DNA of 39,393 bases from Aquificota bacterium. GTDB taxonomy: Bacteria > Thermosulfidibacterota > Thermosulfidibacteria > Thermosulfidibacterales > B14-G1. The stretch spans positions 1 to 39,393 of the forward strand of contig WFSL01000037.1 of the NCBI GenBank assembly GCA_015486015.1, read 5' to 3'. Positions 34,033 through 39,393 of the stretch are shown piece after piece; position 1 is the stretch's first letter; the number at the start of each line of letters is the position of its first letter. The translations under genes were made by a program, and so were the position numbers. The notes beneath the pieces are model-generated. The model was given only the letters and a program-made list of their open reading frames with translations, did no database searches and was not told the DNA's origin.

Positions 34033-34193
34033 CATTTACACCACCTACGAAGTGGTGTAAAGGCGCTCCAGTGCTGGGTTTGTTCTACCTACGAGGTGGA
34101 ATAGGTGGGCATTGGGGGGTGTTGGTGGGTTTTGAGGAGGTGGCAGATTCCCTCAAAAGGGGAAATTACCAAATTCAAGATCTGACCCCCAAG
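34033..34193 (+). repeat. Composite repeat copy R5 with double hairpin and tail
   Basis: A 10-bp stem TTTACACCAC (34035-34044) / GTGGTGTAAA (34052-34061) is followed by AAGGCGCTCCAGTGCTGG and a second hairpin unit (34085-34099). A diverged GGTGG-rich middle and the tail motif (34159-34193) follow. The copy ends 54 bp from the stop of the next PIN toxin. Most of 33905-34247 is repeat; no other gene is seen there. Confidence 0.85.
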
Positions 34194-34247
34194 GAGAAAA
34201 CCCGCTTTCCCTTCCTCCACAAGCTCTGAAACGCCTGTCTTGCTCCC

Positions 34248-34634
34248 TTACCAGATGACCTTCACTGAGTATCGGGCGATCCGCGGATCGGCAGTTAGGA
34301 TTGGAAAGTTTTCCAATTGAGCCTGAACGATGAGCAAACGGTCAAAGGGATCTCGATGGTGATCCGGAAGATTGTAAACATGCAGGGCATGGCTCATCTG
34401 GATAGGCAAGCTCTCAATGGCGTTGAGGGCCATCTGCTCGGGAATAAAGCGCTCAGGAGCATCGGGCAACTGTAATCTACCAAGCTTGGCCTTAATCGCT
34501 ATCTCCCAACCGCTGGCAGCGCTGAGGAACAGCTCATTCTCCCCATCACTGATGATCTCGCGAACTTTCCTGGACAGCCGGGGATCGCCGGTAATCCACC
34601 ACAGGAATGTATGGGTATCTAATAGAGCCCTCAT
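34248..34634 (-). CDS. PIN-domain toxin (VapC family, Phd-linked type)
   Basis: This 128-residue PIN ribonuclease of the subtype that pairs with Phd/YefM antitoxins has ALLDTHTFLWWITGD (D5), SGWEIAIKAKLGRL, HHRDPFDRLLIVQAQ (acidic site) and FPILTADPRIARY. The ATG overlaps the antitoxin stop by 4 bp. It looks complete. Confidence 0.9.
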   Translation of the reverse strand: MRALLDTHTFLWWITGDPRLSRKVREIISDGENELFLSAASGWEIAIKAKLGRLQLPDAPERFIPEQMALNAIESLPIQMSHALHVYNLPDHHRDPFDRLLIVQAQLENFPILTADPRIARYSVKVIW

Positions 34635-34867
34635 CCCTCGAATTCCCTGAGAATGGCTTCAGGCAGCGGCGCATCGAAATCAGGGGCGATGGTCACTTTC
34701 CCTTTCGCGCTTCCGGGAAGACGCCGCGCCGGCCGCTCCACCACCGGGACCAGCCTGGCGATGGGCTTACCGGCCTTGGCGATGATGACCTCCTCCCCCT
34801 CTTTCACCCGCGCTAAGAGCTTGGAGAAGTGGGTCTTCGCCTCGTGAATGTTCACCTGCACTGGCAT
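34631..34867 (-). CDS. Phd/YefM-family antitoxin
   Basis: This 78-residue antitoxin has the Phd/YefM fold: VQVNIHEAKTHFSKLLARVK, GEEVIIAKAGKPIARLVP and a flexible C-terminus (FDAPLPEAILREFEG) that binds the toxin. ATG 34867 has GGAGG eight bases upstream; an earlier in-frame ATG adds five residues. It sits under a consensus promoter with two operator palindromes. Confidence 0.9.
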   Translation of the reverse strand: MPVQVNIHEAKTHFSKLLARVKEGEEVIIAKAGKPIARLVPVVERPARRLPGSAKGKVTIAPDFDAPLPEAILREFEG

Positions 34868-34897
34868 TGTATTCACCTCCATCTACTGCCACTTTTC

Positions 34898-34926
34898 ATT
34901 ATAGACTAAGTCACGGACTAAGTCAA
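34898..34926 (-). promoter_or_regulatory. Consensus promoter with double Phd-type operator
   Basis: On the minus strand TTGACT (34921-34926), a 17-bp spacer and TATAAT (34898-34903) form a near-perfect sigma70 promoter. Two copies of the palindrome GACT-A-AGTC (34904-34912 and 34916-34924), 12 bp apart, fill the spacer. Two adjacent palindromes are the known pattern for Phd-type antitoxin repression. Confidence 0.7.
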
Positions 34927-34971
34927 ATTAGCCCCTCCGGCTCTCCTTCCCCGCTGCTTCTTAGCGCTCAT

Positions 34972-35445
34972 TCATAGTAAATAAATGTTCTTATATTTGC
35001 CTTGGATGTCCTTGGTGGCATTCCGCGTATCGAAGATCAGCTTCGCATGCTTGGCGATAAAGTCTCAGTTGTAGTTAGAATGATCTGTAAGGACAAGCAC
35101 ACAATCCTGTACAGTCAGTAACCCCTCGTTCAACTCTTGAGACCGCCATTCTTGGTTCAGATATTCCAACCGCGGCACATAAGAATCATTATAAGCCACT
35201 CCTGCACCTTTCTGCAGGAGTAGCCCGATGATGTCCAGCGCCGGCGATTCACGGATATCGTTAACATCGCGTTTATAAGCCACGCCCAGAATTAGGATCT
35301 TAGCGCCCTTGAGCGGCTTACCCTGTTGATTTAGAAGGTCAGCTACTCGCTCCACCACATAAGCAGGCATCTGGCTGTTGACCTTGCCTGCAAGCTCGAT
35401 AAAGCTGGTATCGGCCTGATAAGTCTTGGCCTTCTGGTCTCCATG
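34972..35445 (-). pseudogene. Nucleotide-sugar 6-dehydrogenase, C-terminal remnant
   Basis: Only the C-terminal third of a UDP-sugar 6-dehydrogenase (WbpA/WecC-like) is present. It reads KAKTYQADTSFIELAGKVNS, PAYVVERVADLLNQQGKPLK and ILILGVAYKRDVNDIRESP. A TGA at 35065-35067 interrupts the frame, which then continues as DFIAKHAKLIFDTRNATKDI to a stop at 34972. The catalytic N-terminal domains are missing, and the 5' end is joined to a deacetylase fragment. It is inactive. Confidence 0.85.
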
Positions 35446-35600
35446 AGTCTCTCTATCCTTTTCAAGCTCCCATACCTTTTATTCACCGAAACCGAGGCGG
35501 GCATGAGGCTGGAGTCGTACTGGTAACCCACCTCCTTTATGATCTCCACAGCCCAGGGGGTGATGGAAAAGCTGGGCGCCCTATAACTCCACTCCACTCC
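35440..35600 (-). pseudogene. Polysaccharide deacetylase fragment
   Basis: About 50 codons (EWSYRAPSFSITPWAVEIIK, EVGYQYDSSLMPASV, KRYGSLKRIERL) match the NodB-type deacetylases of exopolysaccharide loci, where RAPSFSI is a hallmark. Both ends are lost: the 5' side meets the YgiT gene region and the 3' side fuses, out of frame, to the dehydrogenase remnant near 35440. Confidence 0.78.
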
Positions 35601-35623
35601 GTAAGCGGAAAAGAGGCCACAAC

Positions 35624-35866
35624 TCAGGATCCCACTCCAGTTGCAGACGCATACCGGAGAACCTCTAACTCTGAGCCGCTCCGAATGGACGCATCGGCCC
35701 TTTTCAGAAGTTCATCGGTCACTTCGTCCGATAGGTAGTACTCCCCGCAGTTCTCACAAACCTCGGCTGGAACCCCTTTGAAAATCACAGTAGCATCTCC
35801 CCTGGTAAGGGTAACTGTCACCCAACCAGGCTTCGTTTCCCCCTGCTTGCAGATAACGCATTTCAT
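35624..35866 (-). CDS. YgiT-type zinc-finger antitoxin
   Basis: This 80-residue protein has two C-x2-C pairs (CVICKQGETKPG and VCENCGEYYL) forming the YgiT/MqsA-like zinc domain, and YYLSDEVTDELLKRAD typical of the family. It follows the DUF4258 gene with a 4-bp overlap. The C-terminus (ATGVGS) lies at the junction with decayed polysaccharide sequence and may not be original. The helix-turn-helix half of MqsA is absent, as in most YgiT-type partners. Confidence 0.82.
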   Translation of the reverse strand: MKCVICKQGETKPGWVTVTLTRGDATVIFKGVPAEVCENCGEYYLSDEVTDELLKRADASIRSGSELEVLRYASATGVGS

Positions 35867-36150
35867 AACTCCCTCCTCTTCCTAAAACCGTCCTCCCATA
35901 AATCCGGATCCGGTGAGTATACCGTAACCACAATGCAAAGCCTGCTTTCGCTCTCAACAGCCACCACTACATGAAGAGGCTCATTGTCGACCCAGCCCAA
36001 CATCAAAAAACTGGGATATGGCTTATCCTCCAAATATTCTGCAATTACCTCACCTACCAGCACGACTCTTACAACATCACCTCCCACAATACCCCTCTCA
36101 AACACCCTTCTTATAGCGTGAGAACTAAACCTAATCTCTTTACAATCCAT
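35863..36150 (-). CDS. DUF4258 protein, probable RNase-type toxin
   Basis: This 95-residue DUF4258 protein has IRFSSHAIRRVFERGI (the SxHAxxRxxxR pattern), then GEVIAEYLEDKPYPSFLMLG, VDNEPLHVVVAV and a final VVTVYSPDPDLWEDGFRKR. DUF4258 genes followed by YgiT-type zinc fingers form presumed toxin-antitoxin pairs related in fold to MqsR/RelE-like toxins. The order, toxin first, is opposite to the other modules here and like mqsRA. Function is inferred. Confidence 0.8.
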   Translation of the reverse strand: MDCKEIRFSSHAIRRVFERGIVGGDVVRVVLVGEVIAEYLEDKPYPSFLMLGWVDNEPLHVVVAVESESRLCIVVTVYSPDPDLWEDGFRKRREL

Positions 36151-36233
36151 TTAACTTATCCACCCTGCAAAGCCCAGGTCTTCGTTATTTAACCAGGCTT
36201 CTTCGCCACTTTCTGACCAATTTGTTAGGATAC

Positions 36234-36507
36234 TTCACCTACAAAGTAGTGTAAAGGAACTCGTACACTATAATAACAGGCTAATTGTGCCAAATACACC
36301 TATCGAACTAAAAACAGGGATAGGTGATTTATTGCATCTATCTGGTTGATCTGGTTAAAACAGGCGAGAAAGGTGGTAAGGTGGGAAAAGCGCGCAATAC
36401 CACCTACGAAGTGGGATAGTAGAAAATAGGGTGCTGGTTTTGAGGGGGTGGCAGGTTCCTTATAAAGGGGCAGGGGAAATTACCAAATTCAAGACCTGAC
36501 CCCCAAG
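36234..36507 (+). repeat. Composite repeat copy R6 (with full tail)
   Basis: A decayed hairpin (36234-36256) is followed by a short TATCTGGTTGATCTGGTT array (36336-36355), GCGAGAAAG units, GCGCGCAATAC, a perfect hairpin unit (36400-36414) and the long tail with the tail motif (36475-36507). Positions 36383-36507 are nearly identical to 31194-31318. The stretch 36151-36595 contains no gene that I can support. Confidence 0.85.
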
Positions 36508-36595
36508 GCATTTACACCTCCAGTAAAGTGAGCCAAAGTCTGGATCGGTTTCTTATAGACATTTTCGTGTGCAGTAACCCAAAACTCTTCAGAGA

Positions 36596-37027
36596 TTATC
36601 CCCCCTGAAGAACCTCCTGGGGGGATATAACCCTAAGGTCCCTGAAGTACTCGCGATAAAACCCTCTATCCCTCGTCAGCAGACAGTCACACTGCACCAG
36701 TGCATGTCCACCTATCAGAAAATCGGCCGCTATCCGCCTCTTCCCCTGCCCCCGTCCCCTCTCGAGGTACTCAGCCCAACATTTAGCGGCCATCAAGGCT
36801 GCCTCACGGCTTATCGCCAAAAACTGGATCCCCATCCGCTCCAACGTGTTAACAAGAACATCCTGAACCCCAGCATAGGCCACCGACACCTCAGCCCATA
36901 CAACCTCGCAAGCCACCACCACTCCCTCACGCAAGCTCCTTTTCAAGGCTTCCTTGGACATGAGCCCGTAAACCGGATCTGGCTCAAGGATGTCTATTAA
37001 TACGTTTGTATCAACGGCGGTAATCAC
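36596..37027 (-). CDS. PIN-domain toxin (VapC family, AbrB-linked)
   Basis: This 143-residue PIN ribonuclease has TAVDTNVLIDILEPD (D5), CEVVWAEVSVAYAG (glutamate), GKRRIAADFLIGGHALVQ (aspartate) and LLTRDRGFYREYF. This type commonly pairs with AbrB/MazE-fold antitoxins, as here. The GTG start at 37027 follows the antitoxin stop directly. Complete. Confidence 0.89.
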   Translation of the reverse strand: MITAVDTNVLIDILEPDPVYGLMSKEALKRSLREGVVVACEVVWAEVSVAYAGVQDVLVNTLERMGIQFLAISREAALMAAKCWAEYLERGRGQGKRRIAADFLIGGHALVQCDCLLTRDRGFYREYFRDLRVISPQEVLQGG

Positions 37028-37246
37028 CTATCCTTCCCTGAGCTCCCTCAGGATATCATCCGTACGCCTCCTGCGGCCAAACTTTCCATAAGCCTGATCT
37101 ACAGGATCCATATTATCCACCTTCACCGCTATCAGCCGCCCCCCTTCCTCTACAAACTCCAGAACCGTTCCAGGACGGATACCCAACCGATCCCGCAGTG
37201 CCTTGGGTATGGTAACCTGCCCCCGTTCAGCCACTTTTACTCTCAT
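37028..37246 (-). CDS. AbrB/SpoVT-type antitoxin
   Basis: This 72-residue antitoxin has the swapped-hairpin AbrB domain VAERGQVTIPKALRDRLGIR, PGTVLEFVEEGGRLIAVK. Its C-terminal tail (DQAYGKFGRRRRTDDILREL) contacts the toxin. ATG 37246 has AAGGAGG six bases upstream; the longer frame upstream has no family similarity. A promoter with a palindrome lies at 37266-37294. Confidence 0.9.
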   Translation of the reverse strand: MRVKVAERGQVTIPKALRDRLGIRPGTVLEFVEEGGRLIAVKVDNMDPVDQAYGKFGRRRRTDDILRELREG

Positions 37247-37265
37247 GACAACCTCCTTGGTATGT

Positions 37266-37294
37266 ATTCTGAAGCATGAATTCATACCTGTCAA
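37266..37294 (-). promoter_or_regulatory. Promoter and palindrome of the AbrB-PIN module
   Basis: On the minus strand TTGACA (37289-37294), a 17-bp spacer and CAGAAT (37266-37271) form a promoter. The spacer holds the perfect palindrome ATGAATTCAT (37276-37285), and GGTATG/CATACC half-sites lie to either side. It suits antitoxin autoregulation. Confidence 0.5.
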
Positions 37295-37344
37295 GATTGC
37301 ATACAAACATCCTCCAACTTGATGGCATTGGCTATGAGCAACCG

Positions 37345-37410
37345 CTCTAACCCCCTTCCTGGAAACCGGTCAACCTGCCAGATTTCACCTCGCTGCACGC
37401 TCCCGGTCAT
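37345..37410 (-). pseudogene. MazF N-terminal remnant
   Basis: A start codon at 37410 opens MTGSVQRGEIWQVDRFPGRG, which matches the N-terminus of the intact MazF at 30845 (RRGEIWWVDWSPGRG). After about 22 codons the similarity ends and the frame runs into the promoter region of the AbrB-PIN module. The rest of the toxin and its antitoxin are gone. Confidence 0.7.
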
Positions 37411-37478
37411 TCCTATGGAATAGGAAGAGACTCACTGCCACTGTTCCCCTACTTCCACTCACCCATTTTACCGGTTAA

Positions 37479-37618
37479 CTATTTGGTCCATTTGGTCTAT
37501 CTGGTCTTTCTGGTCCGTCTTGTCTATCTGGTCGATATGGGCGAGAAAAGCACACAGTTCCACCTACGAAGTGGTTCAAAGGCGCTCCAGTTCTGAGTTT
37601 GAACCACCTACGAAGTGG
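37479..37618 (+). repeat. Composite repeat copy R7 with double hairpin
   Basis: The 9-bp array (GGTCCATTT, GGTCTATCT, GGTCTTTCT, GGTCCGTCT, TGTCTATCT, 37486-37535) is followed by GGGCGAGAAAAGC, hairpin units at 37560-37574 and 37604-37618, and between them AAAGGCGCTCCAGTTCTG. No long tail follows. It separates the MazF remnant from hepT. Confidence 0.83.
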
Positions 37619-37702
37619 AATTTAGCTTGGGTAAATCTCAAAAACCCGGAACAACCTAAGGTCAATATGGGAAACTGCCAAATCCAATGGTAAACTCCAG
37701 GG

Positions 37703-38176
37703 TTACTCATCACCCTGTGATGCATCTCTGCTACGCGTATAGTCAGCAGGTAAGCCAAGGAAGCAGCCGACCTCCTTAAGGAATCGATCGAGATCCGAAA
37801 GGTTCTCTCGTAGGATCCGATGGACCTCCTCATCATCTGCTTCCCAGTAAAGGTGGACCAGGCGATTACGGAACTTTGCCATACGAATGAGCTGGGGGAG
37901 GAAATCGGAGGAGAAAGCCCCAGCTTCTCTTAAAACGCGAAATGTGTCGGCATAGTCTTCCGGTGCCCGAAAGCGGTTCTTGCTTATAAGGTGATGACAA
38001 AGATCGATTGCTGCCTCGATGGCTACGATGAAGTGATATTTGGCACTACCGACCTTGTGAGGATCCTGAAGGAATTCCTTTCGTGGGAGAGCTTGCAGTT
38101 CAGCGAGTCGAGCACGAGCCTTGAGAATCTCCGAGATAAAGCGGCGGACCCGTTCCTCATCGTACGCCACTGCCAA
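37703..38176 (-). CDS. hepT: HepT-like RNase toxin
   Basis: This roughly 157-residue, four-helix HEPN protein has the catalytic R-x4-H-x-Y motif RNRLVHLY near residue 114 and the typical YHFIVAIEAAIDLCHHLI helix. HepT is an RNase held in check when its MNT partner polyAMPylates the tyrosine of this motif. The TTG at 38176, with GGAGG about nine bases upstream, is the likely start, since the open frame further upstream lies inside the mnt gene and has no similarity. It overlaps the MNT gene by 20 bp. Confidence 0.87.
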   Translation of the reverse strand: MAVAYDEERVRRFISEILKARARLAELQALPRKEFLQDPHKVGSAKYHFIVAIEAAIDLCHHLISKNRFRAPEDYADTFRVLREAGAFSSDFLPQLIRMAKFRNRLVHLYWEADDEEVHRILRENLSDLDRFLKEVGCFLGLPADYTRSRDASQGDE

Positions 38177-38639
38177 GGCCCAACACCTCCATAAGATAAG
38201 CTTGCTGAAAGGGCGCAAAGTCAAAGTATTGAGAAAAGGCCCGTGTCTCAAAATCAACTCTGAGGGTCTCCTCCCGAGAGAAAAGCAACAGCCCTTCTCG
38301 GATCACCCTATAGCGAAAGGCAAGAGGCGCTCGGTTGAGAAGTCGAACATCCACCGGAAGGAGGTATCCGGCTTCTTCGAGGACTTGCTCCAACTCCACC
38401 TCCAACCTAAGTTCATAGCTCAAACTCGAGGTTCCCTCTGCGCTCGAATAGACAGCGAGATCAACGTCGTGAAAGGGCCCACCGGTGAGGAACGAACCAT
38501 GCACATAAGCGAAGGCTAAGGTACTCTCCTGAAGCAGCCTCTCCCGCAAGGCTGTGAGAACAGCCTCTTGCTCCTCAGGCCCAAAAGGTAAATGGAGCTT
38601 CCGCTCTTCCAGATCGTGCTTATGCTTATAGGTTCGCAT
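38157..38639 (-). CDS. mntA: MNT-type nucleotidyltransferase antitoxin
   Basis: This 160-residue minimal nucleotidyltransferase is partner of HepT. The active-site motif is GSFLTGGPFHDVDLAVY, with aspartates binding metal and ATP; the spacer between GS and DVD is 8 residues, shorter than the 10 of many MNT proteins but a known variant. Family members transfer AMP from ATP to the toxin. A small palindrome AACTT-ATA-AAGTT (38655-38667) lies 16 bp upstream of the start. Confidence 0.87.
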   Translation of the reverse strand: MRTYKHKHDLEERKLHLPFGPEEQEAVLTALRERLLQESTLAFAYVHGSFLTGGPFHDVDLAVYSSAEGTSSLSYELRLEVELEQVLEEAGYLLPVDVRLLNRAPLAFRYRVIREGLLLFSREETLRVDFETRAFSQYFDFAPFQQAYLMEVLGLGSGVR

Positions 38640-38811
38640 AAAAATACCATAGTCAACTTATAAAGTTTATGCAAGATTTCCCCGGCATTGTGCCAGACTT
38701 AAACGATTAAACCGGAATCATCTGTCTATCTGCCCACGAAAAATCCCACGTATACCTCAGTGCGGAACAACGCAGAAAATTGACTCCACTATCTCCCCTC
38801 ATTTCTTTCAT

Positions 38812-38875
38812 TTACACCACCTACGAAGTGGTGCAAAGGCGCTCCAGCGCTGGGTTTGGACCACCTACGAAGTGG
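38812..38875 (+). repeat. Composite repeat copy R8 (double hairpin only)
   Basis: TTTACACCAC/GTGGTGCAAA encloses the first hairpin unit (38817-38831). AGGCGCTCCAGCGCTGGGTT, itself able to pair, follows, then a second unit (38861-38875). It resembles 34033-34099 closely. Its right end lies 14 bp from the premature stop of the truncated PIN gene. Upstream, 38640-38811 holds no gene. Confidence 0.85.
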
Positions 38876-38888
38876 AACTGAGGGCTTT

Positions 38889-38954
38889 TCACTCTTCGGA
38901 TCTCTCCTGATCTAATAACCTCTCCAGCCAAACATTTGTGTCAACCAAATACAC
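38889..38954 (-). pseudogene. PIN-domain toxin cut off after 21 codons
   Basis: GTG 38954 starts (V)YLVDTNVWLERLLDQERSEE, the N-terminal strand of a PIN toxin with its first aspartate (VDTN). A TGA at 38889-38891 ends it and repeat copy R8 begins 14 bp further on; no later PIN motif follows. It starts one base after the DUF2281 antitoxin stop, as expected for a toxin-antitoxin pair. Confidence 0.78.
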
Positions 38955-38955
38955 C

Positions 38956-39165
38956 TCAATCGCCTCGCCATTCCAGTGCCTTCTTCTGTAATTCAAGTGA
39001 GGAATATCGAGCCTTATATTTGCTCAAAGCCCCAGCCCAATCCTGACGCATTATATATCCCTCTTTTTTCTTCCTTCTCTCTAAGAGAAAGCGAGCAAAA
39101 TCTTCCACTTCTCGCTGAAGTTCAGGAGGCAACTGTTCAATAAGTTCTTTCAAGGCAGCCACCAT
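38956..39165 (-). CDS. DUF2281-type antitoxin
   Basis: This 69-residue protein of the DUF2281/VapB-like type reads ALKELIEQLPPELQREVEDF, ARFLLERRKKK, with a C-terminal tail (QDWAGALSKYKARYSSLELQ) of the sort found before PIN toxins. GGGGG lies just before ATG 39165. Its toxin partner is truncated, so the antitoxin is orphaned. Confidence 0.8.
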   Translation of the reverse strand: MVAALKELIEQLPPELQREVEDFARFLLERRKKKEGYIMRQDWAGALSKYKARYSSLELQKKALEWRGD

Positions 39166-39228
39166 AACCCCCTTACGCTTTCTATGCTATTTCACAATAA
39201 CATAAAGCCACGGTAATGGGCAAAGGAC

Positions 39229-39354
39229 ATCTGGTCGGTCGGGTAAATCTGGGCGAGAAATGCAAGACGCGCGAGAAAAGCGAGATTAACTTCACCCCTT
39301 CAATCCTTAATCCTCTATTCCCCTACCTCTTTACATATGCCACCTACAAAGTGG
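39229..39354 (+). repeat. Composite repeat copy R9
   Basis: A short TCTGGTCGG array passes into GGGCGAGAAAT and GCGAGAAAA units. The second tail type (AGATTAACTTCACCCC, TTCAATCCTTAATCC, 39282-39320) and a hairpin variant CCACCTACAAAGTGG (39340-39354) follow. Its tail matches 32214-32245 closely. The window ends 39 bp later with nothing recognisable. Confidence 0.8.
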
Positions 39355-39393
39355 AATAGAATCGGCAAGGTTCTCATCTATCCAGTAAACGAT

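Noticed and set aside
34033-38875. Integron attC sites
   Set aside because: The double hairpins and spacing recall attC, but I see no matching GTTRRRY/RYYYAAC core pair at cassette ends and no integrase gene in the window.

Overview
The window looks like the chromosome of a bacterium related to Desulfobacterota (deltaproteobacteria). The evidence is gene order: ilvB-ilvN-ilvC-psd-pssA, ffh-rpsP-khpA-rimM-trmD-(SPOUT methyltransferase)-rplS, and an MSHA-like pilus operon. Heavy use of AGG/AGA for arginine and compact, overlapping operons would fit a thermophile. Both assignments are inference; nothing here names a species.

Layout. Positions 1-1232 (minus strand) hold a phenylacetate-CoA-ligase-like gene that runs off the left edge, and iorB. 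From 1325 a long plus-strand block runs to 11966: tsaB, rimI, a DUF465 gene, ilvD-ilvB-ilvN-ilvC (valine/isoleucine synthesis), psd and pssA (phosphatidylethanolamine synthesis), ychF, a serine-palmitoyltransferase-like enzyme and a lipoprotein. On the minus strand, 17611-11995 is an MSHA/type IV pilus assembly operon (a PilM-PilN fusion, PilO-like, PilP-like, secretin and TPR proteins) followed by hisG. Diverging from it is a complete branched-chain amino-acid ABC transporter, livKHMGF, with a second binding protein and a Nudix hydrolase. bioB converges on these genes. ffh to rplS is the usual translation/secretion operon, with a strong intrinsic terminator between khpA and rimM.

From about 29.3 kb the character changes completely. 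A sugar transferase and wrecked pieces of a polysaccharide deacetylase and a nucleotide-sugar dehydrogenase suggest a former exopolysaccharide locus. Between and beyond these lies a dense toxin-antitoxin island of nine recognisable modules plus one orphan remnant, all on the minus strand: MazF with a ribbon-helix-helix partner, PIN toxins with RHH, Phd or AbrB antitoxins, DUF4258/YgiT and HepT/MNT. Six modules look intact; the others are frameshifted or truncated. Several intact modules have convincing promoter/operator arrangements.

Nearly every gap between the modules is filled by copies of one composite repeat in a fixed orientation: a 9-bp minisatellite (GGTCTATYT), a second 9-bp block (GCGAGAAAA-like), a small hairpin (CCACCTACGAAGTGG), then one of two tails. 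One tail holds the minus-strand motif GGTCAGGTCTTGAATTTGG. No transposase or integrase is visible in the window. The array of same-strand toxin-antitoxin units separated by a modular repeat, with decay products ending at or near repeat copies, is the most unusual thing here. It may be a repeat-mediated mechanism for collecting or exchanging toxin-antitoxin cassettes.
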